From positions 62,001 to 126,000 of the forward strand of contig CADCIB010000003.1 in the NCBI GenBank assembly GCA_902801375.1: a stretch of 64,000 nt of DNA, read 5' to 3'. Origin of the DNA: an uncultured Prevotellaceae bacterium (GTDB lineage: Bacteria > Bacteroidota > Bacteroidia > Bacteroidales > Bacteroidaceae). Each line of letters opens with the position of its first letter. The stretch's first letter is position 1. Positions 43,924 through 51,779 of the stretch are shown here, piece by piece. Position numbers and translations under genes: made by a program. The notes under the pieces were generated by a model, which worked only from the letters and a program-made list of their open reading frames with translations, ran no database searches and was not told the DNA's origin.

Positions 43924-45606
43924 TTACTTGCTGACGTTGCGGAGCTCCAGGTCGTTGGCAGCATAGGCGGCAAGCGACGGATCGAGCTGCAGAGCCGTGC
44001 GCAGATAGTTGGCAGCACGGTCGGGATTGCCCTGACGAGCACAGAGGATAGCCTGCAGATAGGAGGTGATGGCATCCTTGTTCTTCACACCGGCGAGGAT
44101 GACATCGGCAGTAGCATAGTTCTTGTTCAGGATCTCGGCCAGTCCAGCGGTGTTGCTGAACGAATTCTCCATGTTCTTGCAAGCCTCAGCATAATTGCCC
44201 TTGGCGATGTTCAGCGCACCAAGCACGTTGTTCAAGTCGTTGGCACCCGTAGCCTTGGCAATATAATTCTCAGCGGTAGCCACATCACCCTTAAGCAGCG
44301 AGATGAGGCCGAGGTTAGCGTTAGCTTCAGGAGCGTTGCTGTTCACGTTGAGCGTCTTGTTGATATACTCAGCGGCATCATCCACCTTACCCTCGTTGAA
44401 GAGGATGGCTGCAATGTTGTTGGCTGCACGGTAGTCGTTAGGATAGAGCTGTGCGGCACGGCGGTAGATTTCCTCCTTCTTGGCATTGTCGTCGGTCAGG
44501 GTGGCAGCATAGAGAATCTCGTTGGCACTCAGCTGCGAGGCATCAGCCACGTACTGGTCCTGGATCTGCTCGTCGCTACGGCCGATGGTCTCGTAGTTGA
44601 TGATCATGCGGCTGCGGCGCAGTTCGGGCAGGATGCCGTCGGCCAACTCGCGGAAGCCTTCCGACATGTTGCGGATCTGCTGCTCGCGCTCAGCGGGATC
44701 TTTGTACATAGAGAGCACGCGCAGGATGACATCCTTGTCCTGGATGTTGCTGGCCTCTACGAGACGCTGGAAACCGTCCCAGTCCTCTGCAGTATAGCGA
44801 GCATTGACATCGGCGTTCATCTTGGTCTTCTTCAGCTGCTCGTTGACGTACTGCTCAGCCGTGTTCTGGCGTTTGTTAGCCAGACGGTCGTTGAACGAAT
44901 AAGCACCTTCGGGAGAAGCATAGCCGAGCACCTCAATGTCCTTGATGTTCAGCGTTTCGCGCTCACGGTTGATCTTCTGCAGCATGGCTACGAAATCCTT
45001 GATGCTGTTGCTCTTGAGCTCGCTCTTGCGGAGGTTTGCCTGGTTCACGAGGAACTTAATCTGAGCCTCCTGCTTCTGAGCGTTGATGCGCTGGTAGTCG
45101 TCGGGAGCGATGCAGGCACCCGTATTCATGAGGCACTGCTTGTAGAGTTCAGAAGTAGCAATGACACCCTCAGCCACTTTCACGGCGGGCACATTGACCT
45201 GCTTCTTGCCCACTTTGGCATCGAAGGTCAGGTAGAGATCGCTCTTCTGCATCTGCGGCATGTAGCCAAACGAGTTCTTCATTGTGTAGTTACCACCCAC
45301 GCGGTAAGAGATGGTCTGGTTGTTGCCCATCACCTTCTCGCCCTGAAAGGCAGCAGCCTGTCCTTGGAACACATCACCATTGGCGCAACGAAGCTCTGGA
45401 ATGACGTTGACCACAGCGTTTTTCTTGAGATACTTCTCAGGGAACTTACCATGAATGGTCACCGGCACCTGCCCTGCTTCTGTCTCCATGGGGTTGGGTA
45501 CTACATTGAAATTGTCGGCACTCAATGCACCGAGCTTCGATGAGCATGAAGTGGTCATAGCCACGACACCCATCGCTGATACGAAAAGAATAAGGTATTT
45601 GCGCAT
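43924..45606 (-). CDS. Lipoprotein with OmpA-like and TPR domains
   Basis: 560 residues from ATG 45606 (MRKYLILFVSAMGVVAMTTSC); the longer frame upstream runs through the tRNA-Leu gene and is rejected. A strand-rich N-terminal part (to about 200) is followed by an OmpA-like peptidoglycan-binding segment (IEVLGYASPEGAYSFNDRLA, then NKRQNTAEQYVNEQL) and by TPRs in the C-terminal third (YPNDYRAANNIAAILFNEGK and NAPEANANLGLISLLKGDV). This layout belongs to Bacteroidetes outer-membrane stabilising lipoproteins. First gene of an operon with the thioredoxin-like protein and comM, read from the promoter beside the tRNA. Confidence 0.85.
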   Translation of the reverse strand: MRKYLILFVSAMGVVAMTTSCSSKLGALSADNFNVVPNPMETEAGQVPVTIHGKFPEKYLKKNAVVNVIPELRCANGDVFQGQAAAFQGEKVMGNNQTISYRVGGNYTMKNSFGYMPQMQKSDLYLTFDAKVGKKQVNVPAVKVAEGVIATSELYKQCLMNTGACIAPDDYQRINAQKQEAQIKFLVNQANLRKSELKSNSIKDFVAMLQKINRERETLNIKDIEVLGYASPEGAYSFNDRLANKRQNTAEQYVNEQLKKTKMNADVNARYTAEDWDGFQRLVEASNIQDKDVILRVLSMYKDPAEREQQIRNMSEGFRELADGILPELRRSRMIINYETIGRSDEQIQDQYVADASQLSANEILYAATLTDDNAKKEEIYRRAAQLYPNDYRAANNIAAILFNEGKVDDAAEYINKTLNVNSNAPEANANLGLISLLKGDVATAENYIAKATGANDLNNVLGALNIAKGNYAEACKNMENSFSNTAGLAEILNKNYATADVILAGVKNKDAITSYLQAILCARQGNPDRAANYLRTALQLDPSLAAYAANDLELRNVSK

Positions 45607-45628
45607 AATGTTTTTGGAATTTAACAAG

Positions 45629-45714
45629 TGCCGCGAGCGGGACTCGAACCCGCACGACCATTCCTGGTCAAGGGATTTTAAGTCCCTCGTGTCTACCAAT
45701 TCCACCATTGCGGC
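45629..45714 (-). tRNA. tRNA-Leu (anticodon UAA)
   Basis: 86-nt gene on the minus strand: a D-arm region with AATTGGTAGACAC, an anticodon stem-loop GGGACTTAAAATCCC with UAA, a long variable arm, GCGGGTTCGAGTCCCGC as the T arm, and the discriminator A. The acceptor stem (GCCGCAA with TCGCGGC) has one A-C mismatch at pair 6-67. CCA is not encoded. It lies upstream of the OmpA/TPR lipoprotein gene and shares its promoter. Confidence 0.95.
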
Positions 45715-45738
45715 ATGGATTGTTTTGGAAAAGCAGTG

Positions 45739-45746
45739 CAAAGGTA
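45739..45746 (-). promoter_or_regulatory. -7 box for tRNA-Leu and the OmpA/TPR operon
   Basis: Minus strand TACCTTTG (45739-45746), 25 bp from the tRNA. The position of the -33 box (about 45766-45769) lies within the GTTAGGA repeat and has no TTTG. Confidence 0.55.
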
Positions 45747-45753
45747 CGAAAAA

Positions 45754-45785
45754 GTTAGGAGTTAGGAGTTAGGAGTTAGGAGTTA
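45754..45785 (+). repeat. Heptamer tandem repeat (GTTAGGA)
   Basis: Four exact copies of GTTAGGA plus GTTA, period 7 bp, in the -33 region of the tRNA-Leu promoter and 28 bp from the hairpin at 45813. Confidence 0.9.
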
Positions 45786-45812
45786 TCGTACTTATTTAAC
45801 AATATATAACGG

Positions 45813-45844
45813 TTCGGGTGCAAGCCAAGGAGCCTGCACCCGAA
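45813..45844 (-). terminator. Hairpin after the nine-gene surface cluster
   Basis: Ten-bp perfect arms TTCGGGTGCA and TGCACCCGAA around a 12-nt loop, 30 bp after the stop of the 69-residue gene. It has no strong U run, so terminator function is likely but not certain. Confidence 0.6.
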
Positions 45845-45873
45845 ACAGAAGATTCTGTTAGAGAGAGTATCGT

Positions 45874-46083
45874 TTATTCGTATTCTTCATCTTCTTCGTC
45901 ATCTTTCCAGACGCTGTAACCGCCATTTGAGCAGAAGCCACCTCCGTAGCCTTCATCAGTCGTGGTGATATCCACTTCAGCATTGTTGCCATTGTTCGTC
46001 TGTTCAAGAGTGGATGCGGCTATCATCTGTTGTGTGTTCACGCTGACGATACTCACACTGGGTGCCATATATATCTTTTTCAT
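45874..46083 (-). CDS. Small acidic protein, 69 residues
   Basis: Begins MKKIYMAPSVSIVSVNTQQM with IAAS just after, and ends in a glycine-rich and acidic tail (EGYGGGFCSNGGYSVWKDDE plus EDEEYE). There is no classic signal peptide. The MKKIY-x-x-P-S start followed by I-A-A-S recurs in small Prevotella proteins, as I recall it, but the family has no known function. A single cysteine lies in FCSNGG. Last gene of the nine-gene cluster, 21 bp after the 777-residue secreted protein. Confidence 0.6.
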   Translation of the reverse strand: MKKIYMAPSVSIVSVNTQQMIAASTLEQTNNGNNAEVDITTTDEGYGGGFCSNGGYSVWKDDEEDEEYE

Positions 46084-46104
46084 AATCGTATGTGCTTTAA
46101 TCCG

Positions 46105-48438
46105 TTATTTTACAATGACCTTCTTACCATTCACGATATAGATGCCTTTGGGCAATTGTCCGCTGACCACCTGGCCGTTGACCGTTTCTATGCGACGGCC
46201 CTGCAGGTCGTAGACACCGGCATTGTTTTCCATCATCTGCACAGCACCAATCAGTGTGGGTGCATCGTTCTCGTCGATCACGATGGAGAACTTTGCAGGC
46301 ACGGAACCTTCTGCAAACTCGAAGTAAGCGCGATAGGCCTTGATGCTGGCATTCTCATTACCATTCATAATCTGTCCGTTAGGCGTCAAGCCATATTTAC
46401 CGTTCATTCCCGGAGCAGCAATGGGGGCAAAGGTTCCCTTGAAGGTAGCATCGCCTTTGGTCTGATTGAGGTTCGAGTATGTCCAAGCGTAATTCTGGAT
46501 AGAGACTGCTGAGAGATACACACCGCTCTCATGAGTTTCAGCATTGGGGGCATAAACCAAGTATGGAACGCTTACACCCAAGTAAGTGGTCTTCGAGAAG
46601 GTCAGCGTGCCATTGTCATAGCCGCTAATCGCATATGCCACCCAATCGTTGCCGAAGATGTTGTTCATGTATTCGGTCTTCCCAGAGAGTGAGAAAGGCA
46701 TGACAATGGTATTCCAGCCTTTTTGGGCGGTGTAGTTCACCTTCACCACCTGGCTGGAGCAGGTGAAGGTATCGTTGCCATTCTCGTCGAGGACGTATGG
46801 AGTTTCAGTAATGCTGACTTCCACTGGGTCGGTTTCCAATGTGCTGATGTTTTCGCCGTAAATCATGATGTGTGCCAATCCCTCCCATTCTTCCTCAGCG
46901 GTGAAGCTAAGGCTGACGGTGACATTGCGATTGCCGCCGACGGAGAACGCGCTTTCTGCAACCTTTTCGTTACCGAAATATAGTTCTGCCGTAAGATTCT
47001 CATCTGAACCGCCACGCTCTACAATGGTGGCAGTAGCTGTGTACGTGCCGTGTACTGTGCCTGTAGTAGGAATTGAAGAAGCCGAAATCAACACATCATG
47101 AGTGTTTTCTGCCACCGTCCAACCATAGAAATTGTCAACACCCGATTGTGAGCCATAGAAGCGAAGCCAATAATAACCTGTCTCAGGAGCAACGAATGTT
47201 TTTACTCCAGACGTTGTATTATTGCCGACATACTTTTCAATAAGAGTCCAATTCGTACAGTCGGTAGAATACTCTGCCTGAATCCAATAGGAACCGCTTG
47301 AACCTCCTAATATAACATCAAATCCGATTTCCTCATTTTTCTCTGCATATAGACGCGGTGTCCTTAAAGCATACGTAGTTCCCCAACCTGGATTAGCTGT
47401 GCCATTCGTCAAAAGCCAATAGTCATTCTCATTATACCATGTGGATGGTATTCCATTGGAAAAGTCCTCCCAAACATTCGCATTGGCTGCTGTAGCCGTC
47501 ACGGCGATTGTCTTTGCATCAGTGGCATCGTAGCTTGGTGTCACGGTGAGGCTGGCCGTCTTATCGCCCAGACTTGCAGCGTCGTAGTTGAAGGTTACGT
47601 CGAAGGTCTTCGACTCGCCTGCACCAATACCCGTCAGCGAAGTTTCTGAGATAGTAAAATCGGTGGGGTTGTCGTTGGCGATAGTCACGTCCATTGAACC
47701 AACACCCGTATTTGTCACAGTGATGGTCTTGGTGTCGTTGGCCCGCACCGAACCAAAAGCGATATTGTTTGTGCTGACAGAAAGGTGAGGTGTGCTTAAT
47801 ACCGCATCCTGATAGGTGAATGTAGTAACAGGACACCAATAGCTACGTGTCAAAGTTCCACTGGTATTTGATGTGTAGGCAGAATAATATGTGGAATAGT
47901 CATCTCTAAAGAGTTTGAACTGAACATCGCTATTTGTTCCTGTCTGGGTACAATAGACTCCTATCAACAGATTCTTAGTGCCAGTATATTCAAATGGTGC
48001 AACGAAATTGATATCGATAGAGGTCGTGGTGGGGTCGAGTGAACCTTCATAAACCACACTTGCATCTGTGTCGCCTATCAGGGAAGGAGGATTGCCATAA
48101 CTTGTTTCACTCACTTCTTTGAGGAACACCTTAAATTCAGCATCACCCCATGAAGTGGTAGCAGAATACAACTGGAAAGCCATCTTTGTGATTAGCTTAT
48201 CCTTCATTGCCGTAAGTTTTGAACTTGGGATGATAAATTCGCCTTGAATCAGCGTGGTGTTCAGAAGGGAACTATTAATAAAGATGTTCTTGGTGTAAGT
48301 GTTGTTCCCGCCTCCACTGGCTTTATCTACCGTTAGTTCATCCGCCCACGCAGTATTTCCCAGACCCATCATGAGGAAAAGGGTCAGGCAGAGCTTGCCA
48401 AACAAGCTCTTGCCTGAATTAAACATAGTTTTTTTCAT
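46105..48438 (-). CDS. Secreted multidomain beta-sandwich protein with sorting-like tail
   Basis: 777 residues; signal peptide MFNSGKSLFGKLCLTLFLMM ending GLGNTAWA. Domains in order: an N-terminal strand-rich domain (about 35-215), a choice-of-anchor/HYDIN-like Ig repeat (LSVSTNNIAFGSVRANDTKT, then ITVTNTGVGSMDVTI), a MAM/jelly-roll-like domain (WEDFSNGIPSTWYNENDYWL, then YSTDCTNWTLIEKYV), further Ig-like strands, and the terminal tail YDLQGRR then GIYIVNGKKVIVK. Such proteins in Bacteroidales are exported surface or secreted proteins, and the tail resembles a type IX secretion signal. Thirty-six bp after the 323-residue protein gene. Confidence 0.75.
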   Translation of the reverse strand: MKKTMFNSGKSLFGKLCLTLFLMMGLGNTAWADELTVDKASGGGNNTYTKNIFINSSLLNTTLIQGEFIIPSSKLTAMKDKLITKMAFQLYSATTSWGDAEFKVFLKEVSETSYGNPPSLIGDTDASVVYEGSLDPTTTSIDINFVAPFEYTGTKNLLIGVYCTQTGTNSDVQFKLFRDDYSTYYSAYTSNTSGTLTRSYWCPVTTFTYQDAVLSTPHLSVSTNNIAFGSVRANDTKTITVTNTGVGSMDVTIANDNPTDFTISETSLTGIGAGESKTFDVTFNYDAASLGDKTASLTVTPSYDATDAKTIAVTATAANANVWEDFSNGIPSTWYNENDYWLLTNGTANPGWGTTYALRTPRLYAEKNEEIGFDVILGGSSGSYWIQAEYSTDCTNWTLIEKYVGNNTTSGVKTFVAPETGYYWLRFYGSQSGVDNFYGWTVAENTHDVLISASSIPTTGTVHGTYTATATIVERGGSDENLTAELYFGNEKVAESAFSVGGNRNVTVSLSFTAEEEWEGLAHIMIYGENISTLETDPVEVSITETPYVLDENGNDTFTCSSQVVKVNYTAQKGWNTIVMPFSLSGKTEYMNNIFGNDWVAYAISGYDNGTLTFSKTTYLGVSVPYLVYAPNAETHESGVYLSAVSIQNYAWTYSNLNQTKGDATFKGTFAPIAAPGMNGKYGLTPNGQIMNGNENASIKAYRAYFEFAEGSVPAKFSIVIDENDAPTLIGAVQMMENNAGVYDLQGRRIETVNGQVVSGQLPKGIYIVNGKKVIVK

Positions 48439-48474
48439 GTTGAATAATTTTTAAGTTGTTGTTTTTTGCTATTC

Positions 48475-49446
48475 TTATTTCACCACAACCTTCTTGCCGC
48501 CGATGATGTTGATGCCGCGCTGCGGTTGCTTCAAGAGCTGGCCGTTGAGGTTATAGACAGTTGACGGGTTGGCTGGTTGACAAACTGACTGGTCAATGCC
48601 GGTATGTCCCCAGAAGGCATCAAGGTCGAACCATGCAATCTCTGACTTGTTCTCTTCATCGCCGCCACGGTAGATGCTCTGCAGGCCAATCTTAGACCAC
48701 GATTCGAGTTCTGTCTTGCCCTGGTTCATCCAAATCTCGTAGTTGTCGATGTCATAGCGGTCTGTGAAGTTGTAGGGGATTTCTGTCATGTCCTCACTCA
48801 GGCGCTTGTATTTATCCTTGGTGAAGGTCAGAGGAGAAACCACACCGTCTTTCTCATAGAAGAACATATAGCTGAGTTTGTCGCTTACTAGCGGATCGCC
48901 ATCCACATCGACCAGAGGAATGGTCATTTCGGTGACATAGGTGCTGCCGTTGAAGCTCGGACCGAAACTGAGCGTCGGTGTTGCGGGCACAGCAGCTTTC
49001 TCGACGAGGCGCTTCAGGGTTGCCGTTGCATACACCTCGGAACCGATACCACCAGTGATGCTGTAACCAGCCGGAGCATAGAACTGGCCGTTTGAGGCAG
49101 TGTAGATGAAGGTTGTACCATTGAAACGATAGTTGTAGGTCACACCCATATAGTCGAAAGAGCCCAACAGGCATCTCGGGATGGTGACGAACATGCCTTC
49201 GCTCAACGTACCCTTCACCCAGCTATCGGGTACACCGTTGTAGGCAAGGCCTTGCATGTAGACCTCATCTTCACCGTAGAACCCGACATTGACATTCTGA
49301 TAATAAACTTGATCCCCACCAGTAGTGAGAATGGCAACATAAGTTTCCGTCTGCAGGTCGGCAGGCGGGGTGATGATTTCTTCATCGGCCATGACGGGAG
49401 CAATGGCCATTGTTGCCAAAAGACAAAGTGTCATAATTTTCTTCAT
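48475..49446 (-). CDS. Secreted protein with sorting-like tail
   Basis: 323 residues from ATG 49446 (MKKIMTLCLLATMAIAPVMA signal peptide); an upstream in-frame ATG at 49500 is rejected because it lies in the repeat tract. Strand-rich domain with YVAILTTGGDQVYYQNVNVG and YNFTDRYDIDNYEIWMNQG, ending with VYNLNGQLLKQPQRGINIIG and GKKVVVK. The family is not recognised. It lies 58 bp after the DUF4302 gene and precedes the 777-residue protein; it was probably co-transcribed with the SusCD cluster. Confidence 0.7.
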   Translation of the reverse strand: MKKIMTLCLLATMAIAPVMADEEIITPPADLQTETYVAILTTGGDQVYYQNVNVGFYGEDEVYMQGLAYNGVPDSWVKGTLSEGMFVTIPRCLLGSFDYMGVTYNYRFNGTTFIYTASNGQFYAPAGYSITGGIGSEVYATATLKRLVEKAAVPATPTLSFGPSFNGSTYVTEMTIPLVDVDGDPLVSDKLSYMFFYEKDGVVSPLTFTKDKYKRLSEDMTEIPYNFTDRYDIDNYEIWMNQGKTELESWSKIGLQSIYRGGDEENKSEIAWFDLDAFWGHTGIDQSVCQPANPSTVYNLNGQLLKQPQRGINIIGGKKVVVK

Positions 49447-49490
49447 GTTCTTTTTCCTTTCTTTTTTATGGTTATACTTTAGATTATTAT

Positions 49491-49522
49491 AATTCCTCAA
49501 TTCTCTAATTCTTTAATTTCAA
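49491..49522 (+). repeat. Octamer repeat tract AATTnnnn
   Basis: Four units AATTCCTC, AATTCTCT, AATTCTTT, AATTTCAA with 8-bp period. The tract runs across the stop codon of the DUF4302 gene (stop at 49505). Confidence 0.7.
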
Positions 49523-50824
49523 TCTGAACCACTTGCTGCTGTCCTTCTCGCTGGTCAGCGTCACCTCAGTGGGATTGTCGTCGCTGTTGAAGCTGAGCTG
49601 GTAGGGGCTGCCCGTGCAGACGAAGTCGACGAAGGGCTGCCAGTAGCTGTAGTTGTAGAAAAGGTTGGCCCCTTCGAGAGGCTGTATGCTGACTGTCTGC
49701 CGCTGATAGTCGGCCATCTCCATGGCAATGGCATAGCCGATGTAGAGGTCGATGCCACTGAAGCGCGTGTGCCATCCCAACACCATGCGGTGGGGGTCGT
49801 TGGCAGCACTCTCCATGTTGACACCGAGGTAGACTTCGCGCACCTGCTCACCGTAGTTGGCTCCCGTCGTAGCGGCACACTCAGTTAGGATGTCGGCCAA
49901 CTCGCTGCACATCTCATCGGCCGACGGGCCCGTTGTGCGGTTGTAGCCGAAGAGCCATTGCCCCTTTGTACCGGCAAAGCCCTCAGCTACCGTGGGTGCA
50001 GGCAGCACGATATTACCCGTAGCGGAGCGCAACGAGTTATCATTGCTGTCGTAGGAAAGTTCGCTTGCGGTGGCTCCTCTGAGCGATACGGGTTTGTAGA
50101 AGCGCAGGCCCTCAGGAGTGTACACAAACGGCATGGAATAGTTCTGACCATTGTCGGAGAAGGTGAGCAGGTTGTCGGTCATGGTGACAGCCACATCCTG
50201 TCCTTCCACGATAGCCCGCTTGCGTGTCACGGCACTCAGGGTGCTACGGATCTGTGCCACTTTACTCACATAGTCAATAGCTGACTCCTGAAGTGGATAC
50301 ATACGCAACCGCATGCCATGCTTCTTGCCCCGCAGGACTACAGAATCAGCAGAGGCAGAGAGGAAGGTGAACTCGTAGTCGCTCTCATAACCTTTGGCAT
50401 GACCCTGCGACGGCTGCGACCAATAGTGAAACAGTGGGTTGTAAGTGTCGAAAGTGAGCAGGACGCCAGCCTCTTCGGTGATGCGGTAGAGCGAAGTCCA
50501 TTCTGTACCAACAGGATAAGTGGTGTTGGTGACAGGATTCTTGACAGCTTGTTCGCATGCTATTGTCGCCTCACCATTGGCGAAGCGCACAGTATAGGCT
50601 ACACCGCCCATTGAGCCGTCGGCGGGATAATAGTCGAGTGCCCACCCTTGCTGTTGACCTTCCAATGTGGCATAGTAGGCGTTCTGACGGTCAGCCATGC
50701 GCTCGGCTGCAGACTCTCCGAAAACGTTGTCCACATCGTTGGAACAGGAAGTAAGGACTGCCAGAGTTGCAGTAAAACAGCAACTTACAAGAACATGAGG
50801 CAGTGATCGATATATTGTTTTCAT
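49505..50824 (-). CDS. DUF4302 lipoprotein
   Basis: 439 residues; lipoprotein signal VLVSCCFTATLAVLTSC. DUF4302 hallmarks: AERMADRQNAYYATLEGQQQ, GWALDYYPADGSMGGVAYTV, TYNPLFHYWSQPSQGHAKGY then ESDYEFTFL, and a later YTPEGLRFYKPVSLRG. The family is found in Bacteroidales next to SusCD genes and an Mx1 peptidase, and appears to be a surface protein that handles peptides or proteins. 27 bp after the peptidase gene. Confidence 0.88.
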   Translation of the reverse strand: MKTIYRSLPHVLVSCCFTATLAVLTSCSNDVDNVFGESAAERMADRQNAYYATLEGQQQGWALDYYPADGSMGGVAYTVRFANGEATIACEQAVKNPVTNTTYPVGTEWTSLYRITEEAGVLLTFDTYNPLFHYWSQPSQGHAKGYESDYEFTFLSASADSVVLRGKKHGMRLRMYPLQESAIDYVSKVAQIRSTLSAVTRKRAIVEGQDVAVTMTDNLLTFSDNGQNYSMPFVYTPEGLRFYKPVSLRGATASELSYDSNDNSLRSATGNIVLPAPTVAEGFAGTKGQWLFGYNRTTGPSADEMCSELADILTECAATTGANYGEQVREVYLGVNMESAANDPHRMVLGWHTRFSGIDLYIGYAIAMEMADYQRQTVSIQPLEGANLFYNYSYWQPFVDFVCTGSPYQLSFNSDDNPTEVTLTSEKDSSKWFRLKLKN

Positions 50825-50851
50825 TTTTTTGATATTAACGGTGGTAGATTC

Positions 50852-51757
50852 TTAGTTTGTCAGTTCATCCAAGTCAATGCTGCCATCGATGATTTCGTCC
50901 ATGCGTCGCTGAATGACAGTGCGCAGGTCGTCGATGTCGATGTTCCACGTCGTCTGCATGTAGCTGCGTATCATCTGTAGCTTCTGCGAGATGATCGCGG
51001 CGCCGTCGGTACCGGCAGTCGTCATCTTCTGCTGCCACTCTGCAGGCGTATAGACAAGATAGAAGGCCATTGTCTCGGCGAAGTCCTCATTGTACTCCTT
51101 CATGGCATACGTTGAGATGAAGCCCCGCTGCAGGGCATAGCTCTCAGTCTTTCCCGATGCATACCAGCTGGCGGGTTCGTAGAGCCCCTCAGAGATCTTT
51201 TGGTAGTCCGTGTCATAGTCTTTCGTCTGCGTCAGGATGTGCGTGAACTCATGATGGATAGACTGGAAGTAAGAATTATTGAGGAACGAACGCGTGATTT
51301 TCAGTTCGTTCACGTCGAAAAGCGTTATCTTCATGCCGCCCTCTGCCTGTCCCATCATATAGCGGTTGTCGGTCTCGAAAGCTGGCGACCCCACAAACTG
51401 GAACACCTTTGGTGCAAGTTGTCGTGTGAAATCCATCCCAGCCACTTCGTCGTAAGCCTGCAGCCAAGTGTGCAATACGATGTGGGCCAGTTTGACGGAG
51501 TTCGACAGGTCGGCAGGAGCGAGTGTGTAGGTGAAATCCGTTTCCATGTCCTCAAGACGATACTTCAAGTTGATGTTGTAGGTCTCTACATAGTTTTTAT
51601 GCAGCCACAGGTCGAAGGCTGTCTTGGGGCGTGTAGAGTCTTTAACCACCGAGGTGTCGTCGAGGGCATCTTCGCTACAGGAGGTGAGGGTTATAAGAGT
51701 TGCTGTAATACAGCAACATACTAGAACCGCTGTCAGTAATGAATATCTTGTTTTCAT
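50852..51757 (-). CDS. Zinc-binding metallopeptidase-like lipoprotein (Mx1 family)
   Basis: 301 residues from ATG 51757 (MKTRYSLLTAVLVCCCITAT, lipobox TSC); the 22 codons upstream overlap the SusD stop and are rejected. Peptidase_Mx1 features: FDLWLHKNYVETYNINLKYR, the zinc motif HHEFTHIL (HExxH) at about 190, and the downstream YNEDFAETMAFYLV, whose glutamate may be the third ligand. It is thought to be a surface peptidase encoded with SusCD in peptide-uptake loci. 22 bp after the SusD gene. Confidence 0.88.
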   Translation of the reverse strand: MKTRYSLLTAVLVCCCITATLITLTSCSEDALDDTSVVKDSTRPKTAFDLWLHKNYVETYNINLKYRLEDMETDFTYTLAPADLSNSVKLAHIVLHTWLQAYDEVAGMDFTRQLAPKVFQFVGSPAFETDNRYMMGQAEGGMKITLFDVNELKITRSFLNNSYFQSIHHEFTHILTQTKDYDTDYQKISEGLYEPASWYASGKTESYALQRGFISTYAMKEYNEDFAETMAFYLVYTPAEWQQKMTTAGTDGAAIISQKLQMIRSYMQTTWNIDIDDLRTVIQRRMDEIIDGSIDLDELTN

Positions 51758-51779
51758 CTTTTCTACTTTTTTATTATCA

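Noticed and set aside
50852-51757. Mx1-type peptidase considered as another polymorphic toxin because of HEFTH
   Set aside because: It has a lipobox, sits in a SusD/DUF4302 cluster and matches the Mx1 surface-peptidase family; there is no Rhs core or immunity neighbour.
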